Below, piece after piece: positions 53,678 through 62,760 of a DNA stretch of 64,000 nucleotides. Origin of the DNA: an uncultured Eubacterium sp. (GTDB lineage Bacteria > Bacillota > Clostridia > Oscillospirales > Acutalibacteraceae). Numbering within the stretch: the stretch's first letter is position 1; each line of letters begins with the position of its first letter. The notes below the pieces were generated by a model, which saw only the letters and a list, made by a program, of their open reading frames with translations, did not search any database and had not been told where the DNA came from. Position numbers and translations under genes: made by a program. Where the stretch lies: the NCBI GenBank assembly GCA_944380635.1, contig CALWID010000012.1:1-64000 (forward strand), read 5' to 3'.

Positions 53678-56080
53678 ATGATTTTATCAAGAAAATGGCT
53701 TGAGGATTATGTTGATACAAAAGATATTTCAAACAAGGAATTTTGCGACGCTATGACGCTATCCGGCTCCAAAGTTGAAGAATACAATGTTGAGGGCAGT
53801 GAAATTCAAAACATAGTTGTGGGAAAGATAAACTCTCTTGAGCGCCACCCGGATTCAGACCACTTATGGATATGCAGTGTTGATGTGGGCAAAGGAGAAG
53901 ATTACCAGATAGTTACCGGCGCGCAGAATCTTTCCGTAGGCGATTATGTGCCAGCCGCTCTTCCCGGAGCAACTGTTTACAACAGGCACGAACACTGCCT
54001 TGAAAAAATTAAAAAAGGCAAACTTCGCGGTGTTGAATCAAACGGCATGCTCTGCTCGTTTGACGAACTCGGACTTACGCAAAATGATTTTCCATATGCC
54101 GCTGCAGACGGAATTTTTGTTTTGGGCGATGACTGCGAGCACACGCCGGGGCTTGATATACATGACGCTATAGGATATAATGACACCTGCGTTGAATTTG
54201 AAATCACATCAAACAGATGCGACTGTATGTCCGTAACAGGACTTGCGCGCGAGGCCGCCGCTACTTTCGGCAGAAAATTTACCCTGCGCGAGCCTGGGGT
54301 AAAACCCGGCCACGGGGATGTAAACGAACATCTTAAAGTACAGATTTTTGAACCGGAGAAATGTTACAGATATTCCGGCGCGGTAGTTGAAAATGTTAGA
54401 GTAAAAGAAAGCCCGCGCTGGCTGAGAGAAAGGCTGCGCGCAAGCGGAGTAAGGCCTATCAGCAACATAGTTGATATTACAAACTATGTTATGCTTGAAT
54501 ACGGCCAGCCTATGCACGCTTTTGACCTGCGCTATCTTGAAGGCAATGAAGTAAATGTAAGAAATGCCAAAAACGGTGAAAAGATTACCACTCTTGACGG
54601 AGTTGAGCGCGAACTTAACGATTCAATGCTTGTTATTGCGGACAAAAATAAACCCGTAGCCGTTGCCGGCGTTATGGGCGGCGAATACAGCGGTATTATG
54701 GACGACACCACAACGATAGTATTTGAATCCGCGTGCTTTAACGGCATTTCTGTAAGGCGCACCGCAAAAGCGCTCGGAATGAGGACGGAAGCCTCCAGCA
54801 GATACGAAAAGGAACTTGACCCGGGCGCCACAATGAGAGCGCTTAAGAGAGCGCTCCAACTTGTGCAGGAACTTGACGCGGGCGATGTGGTAAACGGCGT
54901 TGTTGACTGCTTTGTTAAGCCAAAAGAGCCGGCAAAAGTAAAATTTGATTACAAATGGATAAACGATTTTATCGGCATTGACCTCAGCGAAGAAGAGCAG
55001 AAGAAGATACTTGAAAAACTTGAGTTTACTTTTGATGATAACGGATATGTTATTGCGCCCTCTTTCAGAAACGATATTGAGCATATTGCCGATATATCCG
55101 AGGAAGTTGCCCGTTTTTACGGCTATCACAACATTCCGAACAGAATGTTAAGCGGTGTTGCGATAGGCAAACTGACCGACAGCCAGAAATTTATACGCCT
55201 TATAAACGAAACGCTTATTTCCTGCGGATGCAGTGAAATTTCAACATTCAGTTTTATAAGCCCGAAAGCATATGACAAAATAAGACTGACGAAAGACTCA
55301 AAACTGAGAAATTCAGTAGTTATTATGAATCCTCTCGGCGAGGACACAAGTATTATGAGAACAACGGTGCTGCCGTCAATGCTTGAAGTGCTGGCAAGAA
55401 ACTACAATTACAAAAATGACAGCGCCTGCCTCTATGAGATTGGAACTGTTTATGAGCCGACAGAGCCGGGCAAACTGCCTGTTGAAAAGCAGAAAGCAGT
55501 TATAGGGCTTTACGGCGGCGGAGCAGATTATTATACGCTTAAAGGCATTGTTGAAAAACTGCTTGAAATACTTAACACCGCTGAATACGATATTGAGCCT
55601 GTAAATGACAACCCAACTTTCCACCCGGGCAGAACCGCTCAATTTACGATAGGCGGAAAAGTGCTTGCAACACTTGGCGAAATTCATCCCGAGGCTGCCG
55701 AAAATTACGGCATTGGCGAAAGAATTTATATTGCCGAAGTGGATGTTGAAACGGCATATGAAAACAGAATGCCGCAAAGAACGCACAAGCCTTTGCCTAA
55801 ATTCCCGGCTGTAACAAGGGACCTTGCCTTTGTTTGCGACAGGGATATTCCCGTACTCACGCTTGAAAAAGAAATTCGCAGCGCTGTTGGCAAAACTCTT
55901 GAAAATATAAAGTTATTTGATGTTTACGAGGGCGAGCAGATAGAGAGCGGCAAAAAAAGCGTTGCTTTTAACATTCAGATGAGAAGCGCGGACAAAACTT
56001 TGACAGACGAAGAGGCGGACGCTGCTGTTAAGAGAGTTGTAAAGGCTCTTTCAAAACACTCAGTCAGCCTGCGTTCATAA
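53678..56080 (+). CDS. pheT: Phenylalanyl-tRNA synthetase beta subunit
   Basis: PheT has the tRNA-binding OB domain (residues 40-150, HPDSDHLWIC), the B3/B4 editing domain, the B5 domain and the C-terminal ferredoxin-fold anticodon-binding domain (PKFPAVTRDLAFV). It carries the editing site for mischarged Tyr. The 800 residues are standard. ATG lies 15 bases after the pheS stop behind GGGAGG. Confidence 0.98.
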   Translation: MILSRKWLEDYVDTKDISNKEFCDAMTLSGSKVEEYNVEGSEIQNIVVGKINSLERHPDSDHLWICSVDVGKGEDYQIVTGAQNLSVGDYVPAALPGATVYNRHEHCLEKIKKGKLRGVESNGMLCSFDELGLTQNDFPYAAADGIFVLGDDCEHTPGLDIHDAIGYNDTCVEFEITSNRCDCMSVTGLAREAAATFGRKFTLREPGVKPGHGDVNEHLKVQIFEPEKCYRYSGAVVENVRVKESPRWLRERLRASGVRPISNIVDITNYVMLEYGQPMHAFDLRYLEGNEVNVRNAKNGEKITTLDGVERELNDSMLVIADKNKPVAVAGVMGGEYSGIMDDTTTIVFESACFNGISVRRTAKALGMRTEASSRYEKELDPGATMRALKRALQLVQELDAGDVVNGVVDCFVKPKEPAKVKFDYKWINDFIGIDLSEEEQKKILEKLEFTFDDNGYVIAPSFRNDIEHIADISEEVARFYGYHNIPNRMLSGVAIGKLTDSQKFIRLINETLISCGCSEISTFSFISPKAYDKIRLTKDSKLRNSVVIMNPLGEDTSIMRTTVLPSMLEVLARNYNYKNDSACLYEIGTVYEPTEPGKLPVEKQKAVIGLYGGGADYYTLKGIVEKLLEILNTAEYDIEPVNDNPTFHPGRTAQFTIGGKVLATLGEIHPEAAENYGIGERIYIAEVDVETAYENRMPQRTHKPLPKFPAVTRDLAFVCDRDIPVLTLEKEIRSAVGKTLENIKLFDVYEGEQIESGKKSVAFNIQMRSADKTLTDEEADAAVKRVVKALSKHSVSLRS

Positions 56081-56130
56081 CGATTTTTTGTACCATAAGC
56101 GCCTGATTTTAAGATATTTTTAAATTTTTG

Positions 56131-56159
56131 TTGTAATTAACTAAAAATTTGTATATAAT
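56131..56159 (+). promoter_or_regulatory. Promoter of ireB
   Basis: TTGTAA (56131-56136) and TATAAT (56154-56159) with 17-base spacing. Confidence 0.82.
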
Positions 56160-56195
56160 GGACTTGTATATTCAGTGCAGGAGGTGGACTTTGCT

Positions 56196-56441
56196 GTGAC
56201 AGATAAAACAATGACTTTTAAACTTGGCGACGACCATGAGGATTATATGAGAGAAACTCTGACCCAAGTATTTGACGCTCTTAAAGAGAAGGGCTACAAC
56301 CCTATAAATCAGATAGTGGGATATATTTTATCCGAGGATCCGACTTATATTACTACTCACAACAACGCCCGCAGCCTTATCCGCAGAATAGACAGGGATG
56401 AGTTGCTGGCGGAAATGGTGAAGTCATACCTCAACACCTGA
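56196..56441 (+). CDS. ireB: IreB-family regulatory phosphoprotein (DUF965)
   Basis: This is a small conserved protein whose core, [22 protein letters not shown], matches IreB. In Enterococcus IreB is phosphorylated on N-terminal Thr residues by the PASTA kinase IreK and affects cephalosporin resistance. The N-terminal TDKTMTF keeps candidate Thr sites. I choose GTG at 56196, 11 bases after GGAGG, which aligns with the family start. A GTG at 56175 overlaps that site. It precedes an unknown 96-residue gene by 36 bases. The kinase is not in the window. Confidence 0.92.
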   Translation: MTDKTMTFKLGDDHEDYMRETLTQVFDALKEKGYNPINQIVGYILSEDPTYITTHNNARSLIRRIDRDELLAEMVKSYLNT

Positions 56442-56477
56442 TTCGCGGCTGAAAAATAATTTAAAGGAGGGTTTACT

Positions 56478-56768
56478 TTGGCAGAAGAGAAAAGCACTTT
56501 GCTTACCTACAAAGGCAGACCTTTGGTTAGGTGCGGAAAAGATATTTACCTTGGCAGTATGTCTGACCCGTATGTTGCGCATTTCCGTATTCAATCTGAA
56601 AAAGATTTTAAAGATATAACGCTTTCCGGTAAAGTGATGGTTCAGATTCTTAAAACAGACCCTGACTTGAGCCCAAAAGAAAAAGTTGTTAAAAAGACCG
56701 AAAAAGACGGGCTTTACAACGCGCTTGACATTGGCTCAATATGGCTTGAAAGGGAACTTAAAAAGTAA
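56478..56768 (+). CDS. Small conserved-looking protein of unknown function
   Basis: This is a 96-residue soluble protein with a start like a beta-rich domain (LLTYKGRPLVRCGKDIYLGSM) and a Lys-rich C-terminal end. There is one Cys and no membrane helix. TTG at 56478 follows GGAGGG with six-base spacing. The gene is the last in the ireB unit and ends before a strong terminator, so a tie to IreB function is plausible but unproven. Family not recognised. Confidence 0.75.
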   Translation: MAEEKSTLLTYKGRPLVRCGKDIYLGSMSDPYVAHFRIQSEKDFKDITLSGKVMVQILKTDPDLSPKEKVVKKTEKDGLYNALDIGSIWLERELKK

Positions 56769-56790
56769 TTTTGCATTAAGGCAAAAAAGG

Positions 56791-56822
56791 CCCCGGCTCT
56801 TCAAAAGCCGGGGTCATTTTTT
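56791..56822 (+). terminator. Terminator of the ireB unit
   Basis: An 8-bp GC-rich stem (56791-56798 with 56806-56813) is followed by TCATTTTTT. Confidence 0.9.
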
Positions 56823-56955
56823 ATATACTGTTTAATTTAACTGATTGATATTCAATATAATCCGTTAAAACTCATCAAGCGGAATATTAAAAACCGCGTC
56901 ATATTTTCGCTGATTACTCCTCTGCCGTGTGCGGCAAATAAGAAGGCGGTTTATA

Positions 56956-58053
56956 TCAGCAAAGCGAAGTGATGATATTTTCCATTTCAGCCATATGTTT
57001 TTCCATATCGGCAACAAGGGCAAACTGATTTCTTGCTCTTACAAGATTATGCTCCGGATAGGCGGTTTTAAAATAAGTATCTCCGTTTAAATAATCGGTT
57101 AAGAACCTCATACCGCACTCAAAAGTCATAAGCAGGGCGGAAAAAGCAAGATTATCCTTTTCGCACTGAGTAAGGCTCTCCCCCGCTTCTGAGAGAAATC
57201 CCTGCGCATACGCTTTAAAATAATCAAGGTCTATTGATACTTTATCCAAATCCGGCTCATCCTCGGCGGCGGTATTAGCGCCGAAACGAATAGAATCGCC
57301 GAAATCATAAAGCGCAAGCCCCGGCATAACCGTATCCAAATCAATTACGCAAACGGCTTTTTCGCTGAAAGCGTCAAACATAACATTATTGAGTTTAGTA
57401 TCATTATGAGTTACGCGTAAAGGAAGTTTGGATTCGTTAATAAGGCTTACAAGGCGCGGGCAGTATTCCTTTCTGGAATTGACAAACTCGATTTCCTCCG
57501 GGCATTCATTAACACGCCCGGCAGTATCCGCATTAACGGCAGGAAGAAATTCATTTTCATATCTGAACTGAGTATTATGAAAATTAGGTATAGTTTCATA
57601 AAGGGTATCGGCAGGAAAATCAGAAAGGAGCCTTTGGAATTTACCGAAAGCAACACCGCTTTGCGCGAAAAGTTCGGGACTGTCAACGCTGTTGTAACTT
57701 ACGGAATCAGAAACATATACATATGCTCTGTAACAATCGCCGCTTGAATTTCTGTAAAATTTATCCCCTGATTTTGTTTTGATAAAATGAAGAGTTTCCC
57801 TGTTTTCGTCCCCGCCGTTCTTTTTTATCTCTTTTCTGAGATAAGAAGTTACGCTGAAAATATTATCCATAAGATGCTCAATATCCTTGAACACATTAAG
57901 ATTGATTTTCTGGACGACATATTTGCGCTCTTTGCCGTTATCGTTATACTCGGCAAGATAAGTTGTATTGATATGACCGGAGCCGAAAATTTCACATTTT
58001 TTAAGTTCACCCTTAAAATTGAACTGCTCCAAAACATCATTAATATCGCTCAA
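56956..58053 (-). CDS. nahK: NahK-like N-acetylhexosamine 1-kinase (phosphotransferase family)
   Basis: This is an APH-fold kinase with a nucleotide loop GSGHINTTYL, the catalytic loop THNDTKLNN (Brenner motif H-x-D with downstream Asn) and IDLDTVMPGLALYDFGDSIRFGAN. Those long motifs are typical of NahK, which phosphorylates GlcNAc and GalNAc at C1 in the bifidobacterial lacto-N-biose/galacto-N-biose pathway. I choose TTG at 58053, seven bases after AAAGGAGG, giving 365 residues; the upstream ATG at 58143 is before the promoter. The usual partners (phosphorylase LnpA/GlnbP, GalE, GalT) are not in the window, and other sugar 1-kinases with the same fold are possible. Confidence 0.82.
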   Translation of the reverse strand: MSDINDVLEQFNFKGELKKCEIFGSGHINTTYLAEYNDNGKERKYVVQKINLNVFKDIEHLMDNIFSVTSYLRKEIKKNGGDENRETLHFIKTKSGDKFYRNSSGDCYRAYVYVSDSVSYNSVDSPELFAQSGVAFGKFQRLLSDFPADTLYETIPNFHNTQFRYENEFLPAVNADTAGRVNECPEEIEFVNSRKEYCPRLVSLINESKLPLRVTHNDTKLNNVMFDAFSEKAVCVIDLDTVMPGLALYDFGDSIRFGANTAAEDEPDLDKVSIDLDYFKAYAQGFLSEAGESLTQCEKDNLAFSALLMTFECGMRFLTDYLNGDTYFKTAYPEHNLVRARNQFALVADMEKHMAEMENIITSLC

Positions 58054-58090
58054 GCAAATTCCTCCTTTGCCTGCAAATACCTGTTTCATC

Positions 58091-58119
58091 ATTTTAACAT
58101 ATATACAAAATTTTGTAAA
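58091..58119 (-). promoter_or_regulatory. Promoter of the nahK-like gene
   Basis: TTTACA (58114-58119) and TAAAAT (58091-58096) with 17-base spacing, about 35 bases from the TTG start. Confidence 0.75.
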
Positions 58120-58189
58120 TAATTTTTTTATTAATGACTGCAATCGTATGCTGTTTCAGAAAAAATAATACAAAAAATAAAAGTAAGAA

Positions 58190-58212
58190 GCCCCCGCCGG
58201 AACGGCGGGGGC
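58190..58212 (-). terminator. Hairpin after the ABC permease gene
   Basis: A 10-bp GC-rich stem (58190-58199 with 58203-58212) and three-base loop. T-rich sequence follows on the minus strand but with a gap, so termination may be partial. Confidence 0.65.
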
Positions 58213-58255
58213 CCCTCAATGAAAGGAGATATATAAAGGTGGAGTAAGCAAAAAT

Positions 58256-59506
58256 TTATTCGCGTCTTAACGCGTCTATTGGGCTCATCTTAGCGGCCTT
58301 TCTTGCGGGATAGATACCAAAGAACAAACCTACGCCGCAGGAGAACAAAAGCGCAATAGATATTATGCCGATATTGATATTTGGCTTAATATCAATTATT
58401 GAGCAGGCAAGATAAGCGCCTGAGATACCGATTATAAGCCCTATAATTCCGCCGATAAGGCAAAGAATTATTGATTCTGTTAAGAATTGAAGAGTAATGG
58501 TTTTTGTTTTTGCGCCAAGAGATTTTCGTATACCTATCTCCCGCGTTCGTTCGGTAACGGAAACAAGCATAATATTCATAACGCCGATACCGCCGACTAT
58601 AAGCGAAATAGCGCCTACACAGGCTATAAACGCTGTTAAAACAGAAACGATTATATCAACGAGTTCAACATATGTTGCCATATCCTGAGCCGTATAAAGA
58701 TTATCCGAAAAGTTGCCGTGAGCGGCTTTTAAGTAGTTTACCGTGGCATTGCCGATAGCGTTATTATCAGCGTCTTCCTCACCCACAACAAACACGGAAG
58801 AAACGGTCGGCGCTGCGCCTGTAAGTTGAGTAAGCGTAGTACACGGAACAAAAATCGCGATAGTGGGTTTATCGCTTGTCTGAAACATCTCGCCCAAAGA
58901 ACTGCTGCCGCCGCCCATACTGTTTACAAGCGAATCAATATCTGCAACGCCGCAAACACGCATTTTCATTGTTGAACCGGAAGAGGAAACAGTTATATAT
59001 TCGCCGACAACATCTTCATATCCAAACGCCGTTTTGGCGCTTTCAGTACCGATAACCGCTACGGGATTTGCGGCGTTATACTCCTCTTCGGTAAAGAACC
59101 TGCCGTATTTAGCGCCGTCCGGAAAAATAAACTGAATATCCGCGTTCGCGCCGATAATCATGGCGGTAGCCTCTGTTGCGGTTGAATCTATTGTTGCGTT
59201 TGCAAAGCCCATCATCATAGGAGAGCAATGGTCGATGCCGCTTACTCTTTTTTTGATATTATCTATATCATCAAGCGTGATATAATCGCTGTCCTGCGCC
59301 TGAGTGGTATCTACTGAAACAAGCACGGCATTGGCGCCCATATCCTCTATGAGAGATACGATATAATCACGCACACCGGTACCTGCCCCGATAATCATAA
59401 TAACTGAACTGATACCGATTATAATGCCGAGCATAGTCAGCAAAGAACGCATCCAGTTTGCGCGGATACATTTTATTGCAATTTTAAAACTTTCTGAAAT
59501 ATTCAT
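58256..59506 (-). CDS. MacB-type ABC transporter permease (FtsX domain)
   Basis: This 416-residue protein has one N-terminal helix (about 20-45), a large extracytoplasmic MacB periplasmic core domain and three C-terminal helices with an FtsX domain (GIGVMNIMLVSVTERTREIGIRKSLGA). MacB-type proteins export peptides, antibiotics or cell-envelope molecules with an ATPase and a membrane fusion protein. The fusion protein precedes it; an ATP-binding subunit is missing in the window. ATG lies 14 bases after the fusion-protein stop. Confidence 0.92.
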   Translation of the reverse strand: MNISESFKIAIKCIRANWMRSLLTMLGIIIGISSVIMIIGAGTGVRDYIVSLIEDMGANAVLVSVDTTQAQDSDYITLDDIDNIKKRVSGIDHCSPMMMGFANATIDSTATEATAMIIGANADIQFIFPDGAKYGRFFTEEEYNAANPVAVIGTESAKTAFGYEDVVGEYITVSSSGSTMKMRVCGVADIDSLVNSMGGGSSSLGEMFQTSDKPTIAIFVPCTTLTQLTGAAPTVSSVFVVGEEDADNNAIGNATVNYLKAAHGNFSDNLYTAQDMATYVELVDIIVSVLTAFIACVGAISLIVGGIGVMNIMLVSVTERTREIGIRKSLGAKTKTITLQFLTESIILCLIGGIIGLIIGISGAYLACSIIDIKPNINIGIISIALLFSCGVGLFFGIYPARKAAKMSPIDALRRE

Positions 59507-59519
59507 AACTGAGCCCCGA

Positions 59520-61247
59520 TTAATCCGTTGTTACTCTGACCTCGAATGTATCTTCCTCGTAATCCGAAGAAGGTGTTGCAACGATTTGGTCGCCAACCTG
59601 AAGTCCGCTTGTTACCTGATATACGGAATCGGAAACTGCGCCGGTTTCGATAAGAGTTTTAGTAACTGTTTCATCCTCCGCGTTATAAAGATATACATAT
59701 GTGCCTGTTTTTTCAAGAACGATTGATTCAATAGGAACTGTTACAATATCCTTATAATCGCCTACTTGTATTTCTACATCAGCGTCAAAGCCGACTATAA
59801 TATTATCATCAGGGTTATCAACAGAAACCTGGACTTCGACTCCGGCTCCTGTTTCTGTAAGGCTTGAAAGTCCGCTGATACCGGCGATTGAACCGACGCT
59901 GTCAAGTATTGAGCCTGATGAGCCTCCGGTTGCAACAGGCGCTTTTGAAAGCACCTCGCCCGTATATGTTCCGTAAGCGGAAGTAATAGTGGCGGGCATA
60001 CCTACTTTAACTTTGTGAATATCGTATTCGCCAAGAGAAAGCGTAACAACCATTGTGTTTAGATTTTCAAGCGTTATGCCCGAAGAGAGCATACTCGTCT
60101 GCTCACCGGGGTAAATATCGCACGCGGTAATGGTGCCGTCAAACGCGGCAGTCCATCCTGCTTCAAGTTCCTCGCCGGCTTCCTGAACAGTATCAAGAGC
60201 GCTCTTAGCAGTATCCATTACCTGCTTTCTGGCGTAAACAGTATCATCCGAAGCGTTGAGTTCATATAACTGACGCTGCGCATAAAGAGCGGCAAGTTGA
60301 AGTTCTGACGCCGCAAGATTTACATTTGGCGAATTTGCAATTGAAGTACCGATTGCCGACCAATCCACGCCTGCAACGGCTGCTTCTATCATATCAACCG
60401 CCGCGCCGCTTTCAATTAAAAGTTTTGTTTCATCTATAATGCCCTGCTGAATGGCTTCCGAAACAGAAGCGCCGACTGCTTCTGCAATCTTTTCGGGAGA
60501 ATAATTGCCGCTATCAAGTTCCTCGGCTACCTGCTCCATAACAACACGAAGCATTTCATTAGTCTGCTGAACATCATTTGAAAGTGAATTAATAGTTTCA
60601 ACAAGGTCTGTCAAAGCGTCCATAACGCCCTCTATTGTAGGCGGATATGTAACCGGCTCTGAAGTTGTAGACTCCGTTGTGCTTGTTGAAGTTTCAGACG
60701 GAATTTCCGTTGCCTGAGTAGTTGTTGTGGTGGTAACCCTTGTGGGGAATGTATAAGTAGTATTTTGAGTAGTTGCAGCAGTTTCACCGCCGAGGCTTGC
60801 TACCTGTTTTTCAAGTTGTGAAATCTGCTTATTAAGCGCTGAAAGATTATTTTTAGCGGTTTTTTGGTCATTAACAGACTGCTTATAAGAAGTTCGTGCC
60901 TGCTGATAAGCGCTGTTAAGGCTGCTTATCTGAGAATCAAGAGAAGAAGTATCAAATGTGGCAAGAAGGTCGCCCTCTTTAACTTGGTCTCCGGTTTGAA
61001 CGAACACTTCTTTTACCGTTGCTACGGCGCCGACTTTATATTCCTTGGTTGAGCCTGCGGAAACCGCGCCGGTTGCGCTAACTGTTTCATTAATTTCACC
61101 GGTGCCGATAGTTGTAAGCGTTACGGCGGTTTTTCCGCTTGAGCCTGCGGCAACGCCTATAACCGTGCCGAGGATTGCAACGACGAGCACCACGGCAACA
61201 GCGATTATTATTTTTTTCTTTTTGCTGTATTTCTTTATTTTAGCCAT
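59520..61247 (-). CDS. Membrane fusion protein / efflux adaptor (HlyD/MacA-like)
   Basis: A short basic tail and one membrane helix (about residues 12-35) precede a barrel-sandwich hybrid domain split by an insertion. In that insertion are coiled-coil segments and a Thr/Ser-rich low-complexity stretch of roughly 40 residues, then a long helical region, then the second lipoyl half and beta-barrel (MPATITSAYGTYTGEVLSKAP). This fits a Gram-positive adaptor for MacB-like transporters. I use ATG 61247, eight bases after AGAGG, giving 575 residues. The region between the lipoyl halves is unusually large. Confidence 0.9.
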   Translation of the reverse strand: MAKIKKYSKKKKIIIAVAVVLVVAILGTVIGVAAGSSGKTAVTLTTIGTGEINETVSATGAVSAGSTKEYKVGAVATVKEVFVQTGDQVKEGDLLATFDTSSLDSQISSLNSAYQQARTSYKQSVNDQKTAKNNLSALNKQISQLEKQVASLGGETAATTQNTTYTFPTRVTTTTTTQATEIPSETSTSTTESTTSEPVTYPPTIEGVMDALTDLVETINSLSNDVQQTNEMLRVVMEQVAEELDSGNYSPEKIAEAVGASVSEAIQQGIIDETKLLIESGAAVDMIEAAVAGVDWSAIGTSIANSPNVNLAASELQLAALYAQRQLYELNASDDTVYARKQVMDTAKSALDTVQEAGEELEAGWTAAFDGTITACDIYPGEQTSMLSSGITLENLNTMVVTLSLGEYDIHKVKVGMPATITSAYGTYTGEVLSKAPVATGGSSGSILDSVGSIAGISGLSSLTETGAGVEVQVSVDNPDDNIIVGFDADVEIQVGDYKDIVTVPIESIVLEKTGTYVYLYNAEDETVTKTLIETGAVSDSVYQVTSGLQVGDQIVATPSSDYEEDTFEVRVTTD

Positions 61248-61276
61248 TTTCAAGACCTCTGGAAACAAAAATTATA

Positions 61277-61320
61277 AGGGGTGATAAGTAAAAATAACGC
61301 ACTTCCCCTTTATCACCCCT
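61277..61320 (-). promoter_or_regulatory. Leader hairpin of the efflux operon
   Basis: AGGGGTGATAA at 61277-61287 and its exact inverse at 61310-61320 are the first bases of the predicted leader, with 22 bases between. On the minus strand TATAATTTTTG follows, so it could act as an attenuator or be an operator overlapping the transcript start. Confidence 0.75.
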
Positions 61321-61322
61321 AT

Positions 61323-61351
61323 AGTATAATTCCTATTTGTATAAAAGTCAA
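61323..61351 (-). promoter_or_regulatory. Promoter of the efflux operon
   Basis: TTGACT (61346-61351) and TATACT (61323-61328) are 17 bases apart. The inverted repeat starts three bases downstream. Confidence 0.85.
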
Positions 61352-61395
61352 CAACTAATTGTAAATTAATATGATTTTTAATCTTTCGTTCACAA

Positions 61396-62682
61396 TTAAT
61401 TATTATTTTTAAGCGCAGCAAGAGCGCGCCTGCCAATATCCTTTCTGAAATGTTTATTTTCAAAATCAATTTTATCCACGGCGGCATATGCCTTATCAAG
61501 CGCGGATTGAAGGTCTGAGCCGAGCGCGGTTACGCCGAGCACTCTGCCGCCCGAGGTTACAAGTTTACCGTCCTTAATTGCAGTGCCGGCGTGGTATACG
61601 GTTACACCGTCCAACTGGCCGTTGGTCAGCCCTGTGATTTCAAGACCTTTCGGATATGATTTAGGATAACCGCCTGAAGCGATTACAACGCAGGCACAGG
61701 CGTCGTCTGACCATTCAATATCAAGGTCTGACAAAGTTTGATTCTCGACAGCCTCAAAAATATCCATAATATCAGTTTTAAGGCGCGGCAGAACAACCTG
61801 AGTTTCAGGGTCGCCGAAACGGCAGTTATATTCAATAACCTTTGGCCCTTTAGGAGTTATCATCAGCCCGAAATAGAGGCAGCCTTTAAATGTTCTGCCC
61901 TCTTTATTCATAGCCTCAATAGTGGGAATAAATATTTTTTGCATACACTCCTCGGCAACTTCGGGGGTGTAATAAGGATTAGGCGAAACGGTGCCCATAC
62001 CGCCTGTATTAAGACCCTTATCGCCGTCCAAAGCGCGTTTATGGTCCATTGAAGAAACCATAGGTTTAACGCATTTTCCGTCCGTAAAAGCAAGCACGGA
62101 AACTTCGGGGCCGGTTAAAAATTCCTCAACAACAACTTTATTGCCGCTTGCGCCGAAAATCTTATCTTCCATAATTTCCTTTACGCCTGCCACAGCGTCT
62201 TCAAGATTTTCGGGAATAATAACGCCTTTGCCGAGGGCAAGACCGTCCGCCTTAATGACCGTTGGAAATTCGTTTTTCTCTTTAATATATGTAATAACAT
62301 CGCCGGGATTGTCAAAAACTTTGTATTCGGCGGTTGGAATGTTATATTTAAGCATTAGATTTTTGGAAAACACCTTTGAGCCTTCTATAACAGCAGCCGC
62401 GGCGTTCGGGCCGAAAGTTCTGAATCCCTCTTTATTAAGCGCGTCCACCATACCCATTACAAGCGGGTCATCAGGAGCAACAACAACAAAATCAGCATTT
62501 ATCTTTTTGGCGAGCGCTACAACGCCGTCTATATCGGTTGCGGAAACCGGATAACACTGCGCGTCATATGAAATACCGCCGTTTCCGGGGCAACAGGCTA
62601 TTTGAGTTACCTTGGGTGATTCCTTAATTTTTCTGATAAGCGCGTGTTCGCGGCCGCCGCCGCCCACTACAAGAACTTTCAT
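61396..62682 (-). CDS. purD: Phosphoribosylamine-glycine ligase PurD
   Basis: PurD (GAR synthetase) joins glycine to phosphoribosylamine using ATP, step 2 of purine synthesis. It is an ATP-grasp enzyme with GGGGREHAL at residues 7-15, GLALGKGV in the ATP site and the NTGGMGTVSPNPYYT and NCRFGDPE motifs. The 428 residues are standard. ATG follows AAAGGCAG. It is the last of three pur genes here. Confidence 0.97.
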   Translation of the reverse strand: MKVLVVGGGGREHALIRKIKESPKVTQIACCPGNGGISYDAQCYPVSATDIDGVVALAKKINADFVVVAPDDPLVMGMVDALNKEGFRTFGPNAAAAVIEGSKVFSKNLMLKYNIPTAEYKVFDNPGDVITYIKEKNEFPTVIKADGLALGKGVIIPENLEDAVAGVKEIMEDKIFGASGNKVVVEEFLTGPEVSVLAFTDGKCVKPMVSSMDHKRALDGDKGLNTGGMGTVSPNPYYTPEVAEECMQKIFIPTIEAMNKEGRTFKGCLYFGLMITPKGPKVIEYNCRFGDPETQVVLPRLKTDIMDIFEAVENQTLSDLDIEWSDDACACVVIASGGYPKSYPKGLEITGLTNGQLDGVTVYHAGTAIKDGKLVTSGGRVLGVTALGSDLQSALDKAYAAVDKIDFENKHFRKDIGRRALAALKNNN

Positions 62683-62760
62683 AATTACACTGCCTTTCTT
62701 TTATTTGTTAAAATCAGTAAAGCACATCCGTTTTCTATTCAGGGCAAATCTTATAGGCGG

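Noticed and set aside
61991..62554. Plus-strand ORF of 187 codons opposite purD
   Set aside because: Ser/Thr/Pro-rich mirror frame of a highly conserved ATP-grasp gene.
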